DNA of 15,488 bases from Alphaproteobacteria bacterium (lineage in GTDB: Bacteria > Pseudomonadota > Alphaproteobacteria > UBA8366): NCBI GenBank assembly GCA_029861675.1, contig JAOTYV010000086.1:1-15488 (forward strand). Direction: 5' to 3'. A program made the translations under genes and the position numbers. Positions 6,472-14,651 of this stretch are shown one piece after another (position 1 is the stretch's first letter; each line of letters starts with the position of its first letter). The notes under the pieces were generated by a model. It had not been told where the DNA came from. It worked only from the letters and a program-made list of their open reading frames with translations, and did no database searches.

Positions 6472-7263
6472 ATGGACCTGGGCATCAAGGGCAAACGCGC
6501 GCTCGTTCTGGGATCGAGCAAGGGGCTCGGTTACGCCACGGCGCACACGCTGGCGGGCGAAGGCGTCGACGTCGCGGTCAGCAGTTCCAGCCTGGAGCGC
6601 GCGACCGAGGCGGCCGGCACGATTGCCGCCGATACCGGCGCGAAGGTGGTGCCGCTGCTCGGCGACGTCTCGAACCCGGACAACATGAACACCCTCGCGG
6701 CGGAAGCGGAGGCAGCGCTCGGCGGCATCGACATTCTCGTCAACAACCACGGCGGCCCGCCGTTGGGATTCGCGGTCGACGTGAAGGACGCGGATCTGGT
6801 CGAGCAGTTCGACAAGATGGTGCGCAGCGTCATCCGCATCACCAGCCTGGTACTGCCCGGGATGATCGAGCGCAAATGGGGCCGCATCGTCACGATCAGC
6901 TCGGCTGGCAATCGGGAGCCGCTGGACAACATGGTGCTGTCGAACACGCTGCGCGGCGCGATCGTCAACTACACCAAGACGCTGGCGACCGAAGTCGCGA
7001 AGCACAACGTGACCGCCAATATCGCCTCGCCCGGTTCGATCCTGACCGACCGCACGCGCTCGTCGGTCGCGACCACGGCCAAGCGTCGCGGCATCAGCGA
7101 GGAAGAAGTCATGGCCGAACGGGTCAAGTCGATCCCGGCGGGTCGCCTGGGCGATCCCAAGGAGTTCGCGGCGATGACGGCTTTCCTGTGCAGCGAGCCC
7201 GCGGGCTATTGCACGGGGGCGCTTTATCTGGCGGATGGCGGCCGCACTCGCAGCATCGTCTGA
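6472..7263 (+). CDS. Short-chain dehydrogenase-like protein lacking the Tyr/Lys catalytic pair
   Basis: A 263-residue Rossmann-fold protein. The start at 6472 follows GGGGAG (6460-6465); an in-frame upstream start at 6334 would overlap the divergent gene. The nucleotide-binding loop is GSSKGLG (14-20, first Gly of TGxxxGxG kept but preceded by Leu), the NNAG motif reads NNHGGPP, and SerSer (143-144) ends the fifth strand. Where SDRs have YxxxK, this protein has Ser157 and Arg161 (LSNTLRGA). It keeps the following KTLATE helix, the N-x-x-x-PG turn and a C-terminal DGG. This pattern matches the FabG-like SDR subgroup described as lacking a perfect cofactor motif and catalytic tetrad (BKR_like_SDR_like), so the change is a family trait rather than damage. 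Reaction unknown. A canonical SDR follows 67 bp later on the same strand, probably in one operon. Confidence 0.9.
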   Translation: MDLGIKGKRALVLGSSKGLGYATAHTLAGEGVDVAVSSSSLERATEAAGTIAADTGAKVVPLLGDVSNPDNMNTLAAEAEAALGGIDILVNNHGGPPLGFAVDVKDADLVEQFDKMVRSVIRITSLVLPGMIERKWGRIVTISSAGNREPLDNMVLSNTLRGAIVNYTKTLATEVAKHNVTANIASPGSILTDRTRSSVATTAKRRGISEEEVMAERVKSIPAGRLGDPKEFAAMTAFLCSEPAGYCTGALYLADGGRTRSIV

Positions 7264-7330
7264 AGGTGTCGCCGACTGGAAGAAGGGTGGGAAACAAGTA
7301 ACTGATTTATATTCGTAAAAGGGGAGAACG

Positions 7331-8107
7331 ATGGGACGATTGGATGGCAAGGTTGCGCTGATCACCGGCGGCGCATCGGGATTCGGGGCGACGGCCTCGC
7401 AGATCTTCGCCCGCGAGGGCGCGAAAGTGATGGTCACCGACAAGAACGACAAGGGGGCCGCAAAGGTCGCAAAGAGCATTGGCGACGCCGCCACGTCGAT
7501 GGCGCATGACGTGACGCGGGAAGCCGAATGGAAGGCCGTGGTGGACGCCACCGTGGAATCCTTCGGCGGCGTGCATGTCCTGATGAACAACGCCGGCGTC
7601 TTCGGCAGCGGTGCGCCGCAATCGATCGAAGACATCAGCCTGGAGGAATGGCGCTTCGTCAACGACATCAACATGGACGGCGTATTCCTCGGCTGCCGCG
7701 CCGTGATCGGCGCCATGGCGAAAAGCGGCGGCGGATCGATCGTCAACATCTCGTCGATCGCGGGGATCCGCGCCACACCCGATATCGTCGCCTATGGCGC
7801 CAGCAAGGGCGCGGTGCGGCAGTTGACCAAGTCGGTCGCGGTCTATTGCGGCCGCAAAGGCTACAAGATCCGCTGCAACTCGATCCATCCGGGCATGGTC
7901 CGGACGCCGCTCGGCGATGATGTCCTCAAACATTCCTGGGGCGACGCCGACAAGGGCGCGAAGGAGCGCTTGAAGGGCATCCCGCTCGGCGAGCTCGGCA
8001 CCGTCGAGGATATCGCCAACGCGGCGCTGTATTTCGCCTCCGACGAAAGCCGGTACGTCACCGGCGCGGAGCTGGTGATCGATGGCGGGGTGCTGTACAG
8101 CCGGTAG
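7331..8107 (+). CDS. Short-chain dehydrogenase/reductase, canonical
   Basis: A 258-residue NAD(P)-dependent oxidoreductase of the classical SDR family. The ATG at 7331 is preceded by GGGGAG at 7320-7325. The nucleotide-binding motif is TGGASGFG (12-19), followed by an acidic Asp37 at the end of strand 2, which favours NAD(H) over NADP(H). NNAG is at 86-89, and the catalytic triad is Ser142, Tyr155 and Lys159 (AYGASK). The C-terminus has HPGMVRTPL and YVTGAELVIDGG, as in cyclopentanol or hydroxysteroid dehydrogenase-like members. The substrate is not predictable. It is probably transcribed with the preceding non-canonical SDR. The gene converges on the membrane-protein gene with 53 bp between stops; no strong terminator is seen in that gap. 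Confidence 0.94.
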   Translation: MGRLDGKVALITGGASGFGATASQIFAREGAKVMVTDKNDKGAAKVAKSIGDAATSMAHDVTREAEWKAVVDATVESFGGVHVLMNNAGVFGSGAPQSIEDISLEEWRFVNDINMDGVFLGCRAVIGAMAKSGGGSIVNISSIAGIRATPDIVAYGASKGAVRQLTKSVAVYCGRKGYKIRCNSIHPGMVRTPLGDDVLKHSWGDADKGAKERLKGIPLGELGTVEDIANAALYFASDESRYVTGAELVIDGGVLYSR

Positions 8108-8160
8108 CCGTTACCCCTCCGCTGGCAGCGTGCCGGGTCACACAAGACTAGAGTCCTGGA

Positions 8161-8916
8161 TCAATCCCGTTTGAAGCGTCCGTCCGGATAACGCACGGCG
8201 ATGCGGCGGCCGCTTTTGCTGTCCCTGAAGACAACCGGTTTCGACCGGCCCCCATTGAAATACAGATGATCGGCCAATGCCGTCTTGGCGTAACTTTCGA
8301 TTGCCGTATCGGGGAATTTGCGAAACCCCGCCCCGACAAAATGCGTGACATTGTATTTTCCGTTTTCGATACGTTCGATAATGCCGCGCTTGAGCAGACC
8401 CGCCACGGTTTGATCGGTTTGCCGCTTGGCACGCGCCGCGGCTCGGGCAGTGCCCGTCGCCAAGGCCGCCGCGGCAACGACGGGAGCTCTCTCGCGCTTC
8501 TTCGCCGCGTCGATCGGATTGAACAGGGCCCCCAGGGCCAGACAAAACAAGGTACAGCCGGCGAATGCCTTTACCTGGTTTACCGGCCGGTCCGGCCGCG
8601 ACCGGATCGCAATGAAACCGCCAAACAGGATCAGGGTAAGCAGCATGGCGCCGAACGCCGTTATCGCGCTCTGGCCGAGCACGACAATCCAGACACTGTC
8701 AGCCGGAAACTTACGGCCCGCCAAATCCAGATTGAGAATTCCGTACTGAAACGTGGCGACATAGAGCAGGCCATAAAACAGGCATGCCGACAGGCAATAG
8801 GGTACGCCGGAGCGGCGCTTCCATATCACCGCTAGAAAGTAAATGACTCCGACGATTACCGTTGCGCCCATCAGCCCCGCGATAATTACCGGCACGGGAT
8901 TGAAATCCGCCGTCAT
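8161..8916 (-). CDS. Uncharacterised four-helix membrane protein
   Basis: No family recognised. The frame is open upstream to 9036. The ATG at 8916 gives the most sensible protein (251 residues), with AGGAGA 13 bases upstream, rather far; an ATG at 8952 has no visible ribosome site. A possible -10 GATAAT at 8985-8980 (minus strand) would put transcription start near 8973 and exclude the 9036 start. Hydrophobic segments lie at about 8-32, 41-61, 75-104 and 116-132, with KRR after the first. The rest (about 135-251) is a soluble, Ala/Arg-rich then mixed domain with LLKRGIIERIENGKYN, reminiscent of a small winged-helix or DNA-binding-like fold, and it ends in a basic tail. It stands alone, convergent with the SDR pair and divergent from the ABC importer. 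Third-position G/C bias supports coding. Confidence 0.72.
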   Translation of the reverse strand: MTADFNPVPVIIAGLMGATVIVGVIYFLAVIWKRRSGVPYCLSACLFYGLLYVATFQYGILNLDLAGRKFPADSVWIVVLGQSAITAFGAMLLTLILFGGFIAIRSRPDRPVNQVKAFAGCTLFCLALGALFNPIDAAKKRERAPVVAAAALATGTARAAARAKRQTDQTVAGLLKRGIIERIENGKYNVTHFVGAGFRKFPDTAIESYAKTALADHLYFNGGRSKPVVFRDSKSGRRIAVRYPDGRFKRD

Positions 8917-9440
8917 AATGCGCTCAGTCTCTCCTGTTCCGTCCCACTCCATGATCGCGTACGGGATCGGAATGGTCCGATTATCGCCGACCACATTTAA
9001 ATATTTGTAAAATTTCAAGGCAGTACGGAGAATCATTAAGGTTAATTTGCCGATCTTGATTCGCGCCGAATACGGTCCCCGATTTGCGCAAGTACTTTTT
9101 ATATTGCCTGTCGCCGGGATCGAATCAGCGCCGGAGAGAGTTTATTTAGTTATTAATTAACAAACCTTTATGCCGTTTTCCCGTGGTGAATTGACCGGGC
9201 ATCGGTACCGCGGAGTCCGGCCGCGGCGCTTGTCACGGTTTGGTTAAATGTGGTCGAATATCAATGAAGCGCTTCTGTTCTGAATTGGCTGGCGCATTTT
9301 CACAGCGACGCCGTACAGGAATCAAATCGCCGGCTGGCGGCTTCCTGCGTCTGAGCGATCGCCCCCTCGGAAAGCTGAATTCTGTTGACGGTCATGGAAC
9401 GGAGAAAGCGCAATCGATACGAATGAAAGGGAGAAATTCG
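8917..9440. other. Divergent intergenic region, no gene
   Basis: About 520 bp separate the membrane-protein gene from the importer operon. It holds two A+T-rich patches, around 8994-9050 and 9140-9180 (with GTTATTAATTAAC at 9150-9162), set in GC-rich sequence. These are the probable promoter areas for the two divergent genes. I could not find a well-spaced -35/-10 pair; TTGTCA (9230-9235) with GAATAT (9256-9261) is 20 bases apart and TTGACG (9385-9390) has no good -10. An open frame starting at 9240 runs into the binding-protein gene, but its first part has no signal peptide or ribosome site and is probably leader. Confidence 0.5.
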
Positions 9441-10505
9441 ATGATGGGAGCTTGCGGGAGAATTCTCGTCGCGATCGGCATTGCCGCCGCACTGGCGCTG
9501 CCGAGTTCCGGCTATGCCGATACGACGGAACAACGCATCAAGGCACTGTACGAAGCAGCCAAAAGCGAAGGCGAGGTCATTTTCTATACGACCGGCCGAA
9601 AAGCCTACAACAAGAAATTCAGCAAATTCTGGAAGAAGAAATTTCCGGGCGTAAAGCTGAAATTGCTGCGCAAGAACTCGGGAAAGCTGATCCAGACCTT
9701 TTCCGCTGAAATGGCAGCCGGCAAGCCCCGGCCCGACGTCATCAGTGTTTCCGTCCCCTACATGGCAGAAGTCTGGCGCGATAAAGGACTCTACGTTCCA
9801 TACAAGCCGGCCCTGTTCGATAAAATCGACGCCAAATTTAAGGATCCCGACGGCCATTGGATTTCCCGCACGGTGTTCCTGCTGCTCGGCGCCTACAACA
9901 CCAACCTGATCAAGGACAAGGGCGTCCTGCCGAACAAGTTCACCGACCTTCTGGATTCGAAATGGAAGGATCAGTTGATCTCGGCGCATCCGGAGACAGC
10001 AGGATCGTCGCGCACCTTCTATGCAACGATGGTGCGGAACGACATCGCCGGCGGATGGAAATTCCTCGAGAAACTCGGCAAGCAGAACCTGTTCTACACG
10101 CGGGGCAACAGCGCGGCCGCCCGTATGCTGGTCGCCGGAGAGCGCCCCCTCGCCGTCGCAATATCTTCGCACAATATCGTGGTGGCGATGGATAAGGGCC
10201 AGGCGATCAACTGGTACGCCTACAAGGACGGCGCCATCATCAACCATTCGCCGATGGGCATCCTGAAAACGGGCAAACATCCGAACGCGGCGAAATTGCT
10301 GATGGAATGGACCTATTCCATGGAAGGCCAGGCTCAGCTCGCCCGATGGGGACGCCAATGGGGTTCCCTCGACGGTGCCGAACCGCCGAAGGGAATGCCG
10401 CCGCTGAAGTCGTTCAATCTGGTGAATCCGAACTTGAAATTCATGATCAAAGGACAGAAGGAGTTCTTGGAGAAGTTCGGCGACCTAATGGGCAAACGCA
10501 GCTAA
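9441..10505 (+). CDS. ABC transporter periplasmic substrate-binding protein, ferric iron (AfuA/FbpA)-like
   Basis: A 354-residue binding protein that delivers a ligand to the importer encoded just downstream. The start at 9441 follows AAAGGGAGAAA (9426-9436). The signal peptide is clear: a hydrophobic core from about 8 to 21, then SSGYA with cleavage after Ala26 before DTTEQ. The mature part starts with LYEAAKSEGEVIFYTTG, the typical first strand of family-1 binding proteins of the Fe(III) type, and continues with the two-lobed pattern (RPDVI, GAYNTNLIK, WKDQLI, KHPNAAKLLMEW). The adjacent double Tyr that clamps iron in Neisseria FbpA is not evident, so iron is a family-based guess; other ligands such as phosphonates or other small anions are handled by related proteins. 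A 151-bp gap with a large stem-loop precedes the ATPase gene. Confidence 0.88.
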   Translation: MMGACGRILVAIGIAAALALPSSGYADTTEQRIKALYEAAKSEGEVIFYTTGRKAYNKKFSKFWKKKFPGVKLKLLRKNSGKLIQTFSAEMAAGKPRPDVISVSVPYMAEVWRDKGLYVPYKPALFDKIDAKFKDPDGHWISRTVFLLLGAYNTNLIKDKGVLPNKFTDLLDSKWKDQLISAHPETAGSSRTFYATMVRNDIAGGWKFLEKLGKQNLFYTRGNSAAARMLVAGERPLAVAISSHNIVVAMDKGQAINWYAYKDGAIINHSPMGILKTGKHPNAAKLLMEWTYSMEGQAQLARWGRQWGSLDGAEPPKGMPPLKSFNLVNPNLKFMIKGQKEFLEKFGDLMGKRS

Positions 10506-10520
10506 CGACCGATACGGTTA

Positions 10521-10571
10521 TGCACGACCGGCTTCCTATCCATGGCAATGGATGGGAAGCTGGCCGGTGCA
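10521..10571 (+). promoter_or_regulatory. Large intercistronic stem-loop between binding protein and ATPase genes
   Basis: An inverted repeat with an inner 13-bp stem (10531-10543 with 10548-10560, one G-T pair, GGCA loop) and outer complementary parts ACCG/CGGT or TGCAC/GTGCA. It starts 15 bases after the stop of the binding-protein gene and has no T run behind it. In importer operons such stems often protect the upstream message from 3' exonucleases, so that the binding protein is made in excess over ATPase and permease. That role here is inferred. Confidence 0.7.
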
Positions 10572-10656
10572 TGAATACCATTGTAATTAGGCCTCTACAT
10601 CGTCCGGCTACAGATACGATACCTAATGAGATCAAGAACTGGGAGTAAACAGCGCG

Positions 10657-11748
10657 ATGGTCGACGAAAACGTTAAACTGGAACTGCGTGGTCTGGAAAA
10701 ACGCTTTGGCGAGGTACGCGCAGTCGACGGCATAAACCTCAGTATAGCCAACGGCGAAAGCGTCGTCCTGCTGGGCCCCAGCGGATGCGGCAAAACGACC
10801 ACGCTCCGTAGTGTCGCGGGTTTCATTCAACCGGACGGCGGCGAAATTCTGCTGGACGGCAATATCATCGCTACAGATGCCAACATGCTGCCCCCGGAAA
10901 AGCGCAACCTTGGCATGGTCTTCCAGAATTATGCGGTCTGGCCGCATCGCAACGTTTTCCAGAATGTTTCCTACGCACTGGTTATCCAAAAGCGGCCGCG
11001 GAAGGAAATTGCCGAAAGAGTCGACCGCGCCCTGGAATTGGTGCAACTGAGCGGCCTCGGCGAACGCTATCCCGGCGAACTCTCCGGCGGTCAACAGCAG
11101 CGCGTCGCCCTCGCCCGGGCGATTGTCGCCGAGCCCGCAATGTTGCTGCTCGATGAACCGCTCTCCAATCTCGATGCCGGACTTCGCGAGGAGATGCGTT
11201 TCGAATTGAAGGAACTGCAACAACGCATTGGCATGACAACGCTCTATGTGACGCATGACCAGGAAGAGGCATTGGTGTTGGCGGACCGCATCGTGGTGAT
11301 GAGCGCGGGCAAGATCGAGCAGGTGGATACACCGAGCGAGATATACCTGCATCCCGCGACCCATTTCGTCGCCTCCTTCGTCGGTATCACGAATATGGTG
11401 AGCGGTCAGGTCGAGGATACCGACGCGTCGGCCGGCCGCGTGCGCGTGTCGCAGAAACTCGGCGAGCCGTTCTGGGCGAGCGGTCCCAAGGATCTCATCG
11501 GCCAACTTTCCAAAGGGAGCCCCATCACGGTCTCCCTGCGGCCCGAAGCGATCCGGGTGAACGGCGCTATCGAAGGCGACAATCCGCCGATCACTGCGAA
11601 AGTTCAGGCAAGCGCCTTCCTCGGCAACCGGATCGACCTCCGGCTCGATGTCCAGGGCCAGGATTTCAGATGTCAGGTCCCGAATATGGACTTTGGCGAC
11701 GAGGTAAGTATCAACTTCAACTCTGACCTTGCTTGGGTGATCAGATAA
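10657..11748 (+). CDS. ABC transporter ATP-binding protein (FbpC/AfuC type)
   Basis: A 363-residue ATPase that powers import through the permease encoded next. The start at 10657 has GGGAG at 10641-10645. All nucleotide-binding motifs are intact: Walker A GPSGCGKTT (40-48), Q-loop Gln90, signature LSGGQQQ (142-148), Walker B LLLDEP (163-168), D-loop NLD and switch His200. Residues from about 235 to 363 form the C-terminal TOBE-type regulatory domain typical of FbpC, PotA and MalK-like importers. The family includes ferric-iron, polyamine and sulfate/sugar importers; the iron branch is suggested by the fused permease and by the binding protein. The stop codon overlaps the permease ATG (TAATG), so translation of the two is coupled. 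Confidence 0.95.
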   Translation: MVDENVKLELRGLEKRFGEVRAVDGINLSIANGESVVLLGPSGCGKTTTLRSVAGFIQPDGGEILLDGNIIATDANMLPPEKRNLGMVFQNYAVWPHRNVFQNVSYALVIQKRPRKEIAERVDRALELVQLSGLGERYPGELSGGQQQRVALARAIVAEPAMLLLDEPLSNLDAGLREEMRFELKELQQRIGMTTLYVTHDQEEALVLADRIVVMSAGKIEQVDTPSEIYLHPATHFVASFVGITNMVSGQVEDTDASAGRVRVSQKLGEPFWASGPKDLIGQLSKGSPITVSLRPEAIRVNGAIEGDNPPITAKVQASAFLGNRIDLRLDVQGQDFRCQVPNMDFGDEVSINFNSDLAWVIR

Positions 11749-13499
11749 TGGCCACAACGACAACGGTTGAACCCGGCTCGTTCTTGAGCGGAATTGGCGA
11801 TCGATTCTTACGGGGCTGGGCGGATTTCCGCCTCGGCTACGCGCGGGAACCGATGAAATACACGCTGCTGTTCGCGGCGGTGATCATCCTCGGAATGCTC
11901 GTGATCTATCCGGTGTGGCTGCTGTTTCAGTTCAGCATCGTCGATCCCAAAGGCGGGTTGACCGGGCAAAACTACATCGAAGTCATGCAGCGGAAGGACC
12001 TGTTCAAGGCGCTTATGAATTCGATGATGCTGGGCGTCGTGGTTCCGGTAGGATGCCTGTTGCTGGGCTTGCCTATGGCGTGGATGGTGTCGCGCACCAA
12101 TATGCCCGGCAAGCTGTTCGTGCGCGCCTTCGCCGGTATTGCCTTCGTAATCCCGTCTTTCATCGGCACGATCGGCTGGATCTTTCTGATGGCGCCGAAT
12201 TCCGGACAGTTGAACAAATTCTTCATCGCCGTGTTCGGCCTCGATAAGCCGTTGCTCGATATCTTCACCATGGAAGGCCTGGCCTTCATTTTAATCATGC
12301 ATTTTTATCCGCTGGTGTTCTTCGCGGTCAGCGCCTCGCTGGACAACATGGATCCGTCGTATGAAGAGGCCGCGCGCAATCTGGGCGCCGGCCGGGTGCG
12401 GACCGCCTTGACCATTACCATGCCGCTGGTGACCCCCGCGGTGCTGTCGGGCGCCCTGCTGTGCATACTGGATGCGTTGGCTGCCTTCGGCGCACCGGCC
12501 GCCCTTGGCTTCCCCGGCGGCTTTCACGTACTGACGACCAAAATCTACACCTTGATTCTCCATCCGCCGAAATTCGAACTCGCCGCCGCCGTGGCGGTCC
12601 CTATCGTCTTCTTCACGGCGGCCTGCCTGCTGGTGCAGAAATGGTGGCTCGGACGCAGCCGTTACACCACGCTGACCGGCAAGGCCGGTCAGGCCAGTGC
12701 GGTCGATTTGGGGCATTGGCGCTGGGCGGCCTTCGGTCTCTGTCTATTCGTAATTTTCTTCAGCGTGCTGCTGCCGATGGGCGGCCTGTTCATCCTGTCG
12801 TTGCTGAACACCTTCGGCGCGCCGATCGAGTTCCGCAACATGGTGTTGGAGAACTATGAAATCTTCTTCGATGACACTTTCATCGTGATTCAATCGATCA
12901 AGAACAGCTTTATCCTGTCCATCAGTACCGCCACTCTCTGCGTCATGCTCGGCATTGCCTATGTCTGGATCGTCGAACGGACCGAGATCGTGGGTCGTGG
13001 CTCGGTGACCGTGATCATCATGATCACCTTCGCCTTCCCGGCGGTGGCCATGGGCGTCGGTATCCTGATCGGTTATATCAATTGGCTGTACGGCAGTCTG
13101 TGGATCCTGTTCGTGGCCTATATGGCGAAAAAGATTCCGTTCGCCTACATCTTCCTGCGAAATGCCATCAAACAGATCATGGAAGAGCTTGAAGAAGCGG
13201 CGCGGATCGCCGGGGCAAGCTGGGCCCGCATGGTTTGGGACATCACCATTCCATTGATGAAGACCGGCATGTGGGTCGCCTGGGTTTTGATCTTCTCGAT
13301 CTCGCTGCGGGAGCTCGCCATGTCGATCCTGCTCGCCCAGCCGGGGACGGAAACCATGGCGGTTGCGGTCTACCAGTTCCTCGATGACGGGGCTGTCGAA
13401 CATGCCGCCGCGGTGTCCGTTTTGATTGCTTTCCTCAGTGTTGCGACGGTGGTGATCGCCCGTAAAATCGCCGGCAAGGGCGCGCTTGAAGTCGACTAA
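11748..13499 (+). CDS. ABC transporter permease, fused double-domain (FbpB/AfuB type)
   Basis: A 583-residue inner-membrane protein made of two tandem MetI-type permease domains in one chain, as in FbpB and ThiP. The ATG at 11748 shares its first base with the ATPase stop; a GTG five codons upstream is possible but less likely. About twelve hydrophobic segments are visible, beginning at about residue 36. Each half carries the EAA loop that contacts the ATPase: EAA at 207-209 (then RNLGAG...P) and EAA at 483-485 (then RIAGAS...P). The region around 310-330 is the linker between halves. Together with the genes before it, this makes a complete importer: one binding protein, one ATPase (acting as a dimer) and one double permease. 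A strong terminator follows 62 bp after the stop. Confidence 0.95.
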   Translation: MATTTTVEPGSFLSGIGDRFLRGWADFRLGYAREPMKYTLLFAAVIILGMLVIYPVWLLFQFSIVDPKGGLTGQNYIEVMQRKDLFKALMNSMMLGVVVPVGCLLLGLPMAWMVSRTNMPGKLFVRAFAGIAFVIPSFIGTIGWIFLMAPNSGQLNKFFIAVFGLDKPLLDIFTMEGLAFILIMHFYPLVFFAVSASLDNMDPSYEEAARNLGAGRVRTALTITMPLVTPAVLSGALLCILDALAAFGAPAALGFPGGFHVLTTKIYTLILHPPKFELAAAVAVPIVFFTAACLLVQKWWLGRSRYTTLTGKAGQASAVDLGHWRWAAFGLCLFVIFFSVLLPMGGLFILSLLNTFGAPIEFRNMVLENYEIFFDDTFIVIQSIKNSFILSISTATLCVMLGIAYVWIVERTEIVGRGSVTVIIMITFAFPAVAMGVGILIGYINWLYGSLWILFVAYMAKKIPFAYIFLRNAIKQIMEELEEAARIAGASWARMVWDITIPLMKTGMWVAWVLIFSISLRELAMSILLAQPGTETMAVAVYQFLDDGAVEHAAAVSVLIAFLSVATVVIARKIAGKGALEVD

Positions 13500-13561
13500 A
13501 GTTCGACCAAGGCGCTGGCGGAAACGATAGCGCGCGGACGTTTCCGAGAAGCGAAATTGCG

Positions 13562-13609
13562 ACGGCCCGGGCTCCTAATGGGAACCCGGGCCGTACCTAG
13601 TGTTTTTCT
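13562..13609 (+). terminator. Intrinsic terminator of the ABC importer operon
   Basis: ACGGCCCGGG (13562-13571) and CCCGGGCCGT (13585-13594) are perfect 10-bp arms around a 13-base loop in which TCC/GGA can also pair. TGTTTTTCT follows at 13601-13609, with six bases between stem and T run. It ends the operon before the convergent regulator gene, whose stop is at 13672. Confidence 0.85.
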
Positions 13610-13671
13610 AATTCGGGGATACTTAGTGCTTGGCCCTCACCCTCAGCGGCCTTTTAGTCCCTATCCCGTCT

Positions 13672-14340
13672 CTAGCCGTTTACCGTCATGCCGTTGCCTG
13701 CAAAGCCGGATTCCATTGCCCAAATGGCGGCCTGCGTGCGGTTTTGAACATTGATCTTCCGTAGCAACGATTTCATGTGGATCTTCACCGTTGATTCGGT
13801 GATTTCCAGGCGCCGTGCGATGAGCTTGTTCGAATCGCCCTCGAGCAGGCAACCCAGAATTTCACTCTCACGCCCGGTCAAGTTATGCTCGAGCTTCCTG
13901 ACCGGCGTCGCGCGCCGCTCCAGTCCGCCATTCATCCAAAGCTTCGCCAACTCGGTTGCAAATACCTTCTCACCCAACAGGATGAGTTGCATCGAGTGCA
14001 ACAAAGCGTCCTTGGAAATATCGCTCAGCAGATAGCCGCTCACGCCGGCGCCGAGACACGCGCTGAATTCCTCGGCGACCAATGATTCCGCCATGACCAG
14101 AATGTGGGTATCCGGCAGCGCCTCATTGATTGACCGTACCGCTGCGGCAGGGTCTTCGGCGCTATGCGGGCGAGCGTACAGTACCAAATCGGGCGTGCCA
14201 CTATCTTGAATGGTCTGCTCGAAATCCGCGTAACTGTCCAATTCGCCTTCGATCACGAAGGTGTCCGAATCGAGATAACTCCTCAGGCCGTGCCTGAAAA
14301 GATTGGACCCTCCCACCAGGTATATTTTTACTTGAGACAT
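13672..14340 (-). CDS. LuxR/NarL-family regulator with degenerate receiver domain
   Basis: A 222-residue DNA-binding regulator. The start has GGGGA about nine bases upstream on the minus strand. Residues 1-125 follow the receiver fold (VKIYLVGGSNLFRHGLRSYL, PDLVLY, GAGVSGYLL), but every phosphorylation residue is changed. The acidic pair after strand 1 is Gly10-Gly11, the phospho-Asp position is Ala56 (LYARP), the Thr position is Ala84 and the Lys of GYLLK is Ser106. Residues about 152-214 form an intact GerE/LuxR helix-turn-helix (LTGRESEIL, SNKLIARRLEI, ESTVKIHMKSLLRKI, NRTQAAIWA). It therefore probably works without phosphorylation, through protein contact, ligand or level of synthesis. 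No histidine kinase gene is in the window. A TTGAGT-N17-AATACT promoter candidate lies upstream. Confidence 0.92.
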   Translation of the reverse strand: MSQVKIYLVGGSNLFRHGLRSYLDSDTFVIEGELDSYADFEQTIQDSGTPDLVLYARPHSAEDPAAAVRSINEALPDTHILVMAESLVAEEFSACLGAGVSGYLLSDISKDALLHSMQLILLGEKVFATELAKLWMNGGLERRATPVRKLEHNLTGRESEILGCLLEGDSNKLIARRLEITESTVKIHMKSLLRKINVQNRTQAAIWAMESGFAGNGMTVNG

Positions 14341-14385
14341 TCTGCAGTATCCCCAAAAGTCGCCTCTCCCAATAAAAGTAATATT

Positions 14386-14414
14386 AGTATTAATGCTTAG
14401 AAAAAGTCACTCAA
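14386..14414 (-). promoter_or_regulatory. Candidate promoter of the LuxR-family gene
   Basis: On the minus strand TTGAGT (14414-14409) and AATACT (14391-14386) are exactly 17 bases apart, in an A+T-rich stretch about 45 bases before the ATG. The -10 is imperfect. Confidence 0.4.
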
Positions 14415-14651
14415 TTTTGGATAAATATTTAAGAAATAAGTTATATGACTAAAGTATACTATCTATGTCGAAAGGTAATACTTTGCGTGATGGGAGAGAA
14501 ACGAATCCTACAGTGCGGATTTATTCACGAGATTTGGCCGCCAAAATTGCCATTTGGACGGGACACCTGACCCGCATGTGTGACTTTGCGACAACGCCGC
14601 CGGCTGGGTCCGTGTCCAAGGCATGAGGGAGTGACCAAAATCACTGATCAA

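Noticed and set aside
9240..9440. N-terminal extension of the binding protein by 67 codons
   Set aside because: A good ribosome site and a textbook signal peptide start at 9441; an extension would bury the signal peptide.
10447..11763. 438-codon antisense open frame opposite the ATPase gene
   Set aside because: Sense strand carries all ABC ATPase motifs; the antisense chain spans the intergenic stem-loop and shows no family features.
13562..13594. GC palindrome as an operator or attachment site
   Set aside because: Position after the operon and the T run at 13601-13609 make an intrinsic terminator the simpler reading.
14465..14626. 53-codon open frame in the A+T-rich gap
   Set aside because: No ribosome site, no third-position bias and no recognisable pattern.
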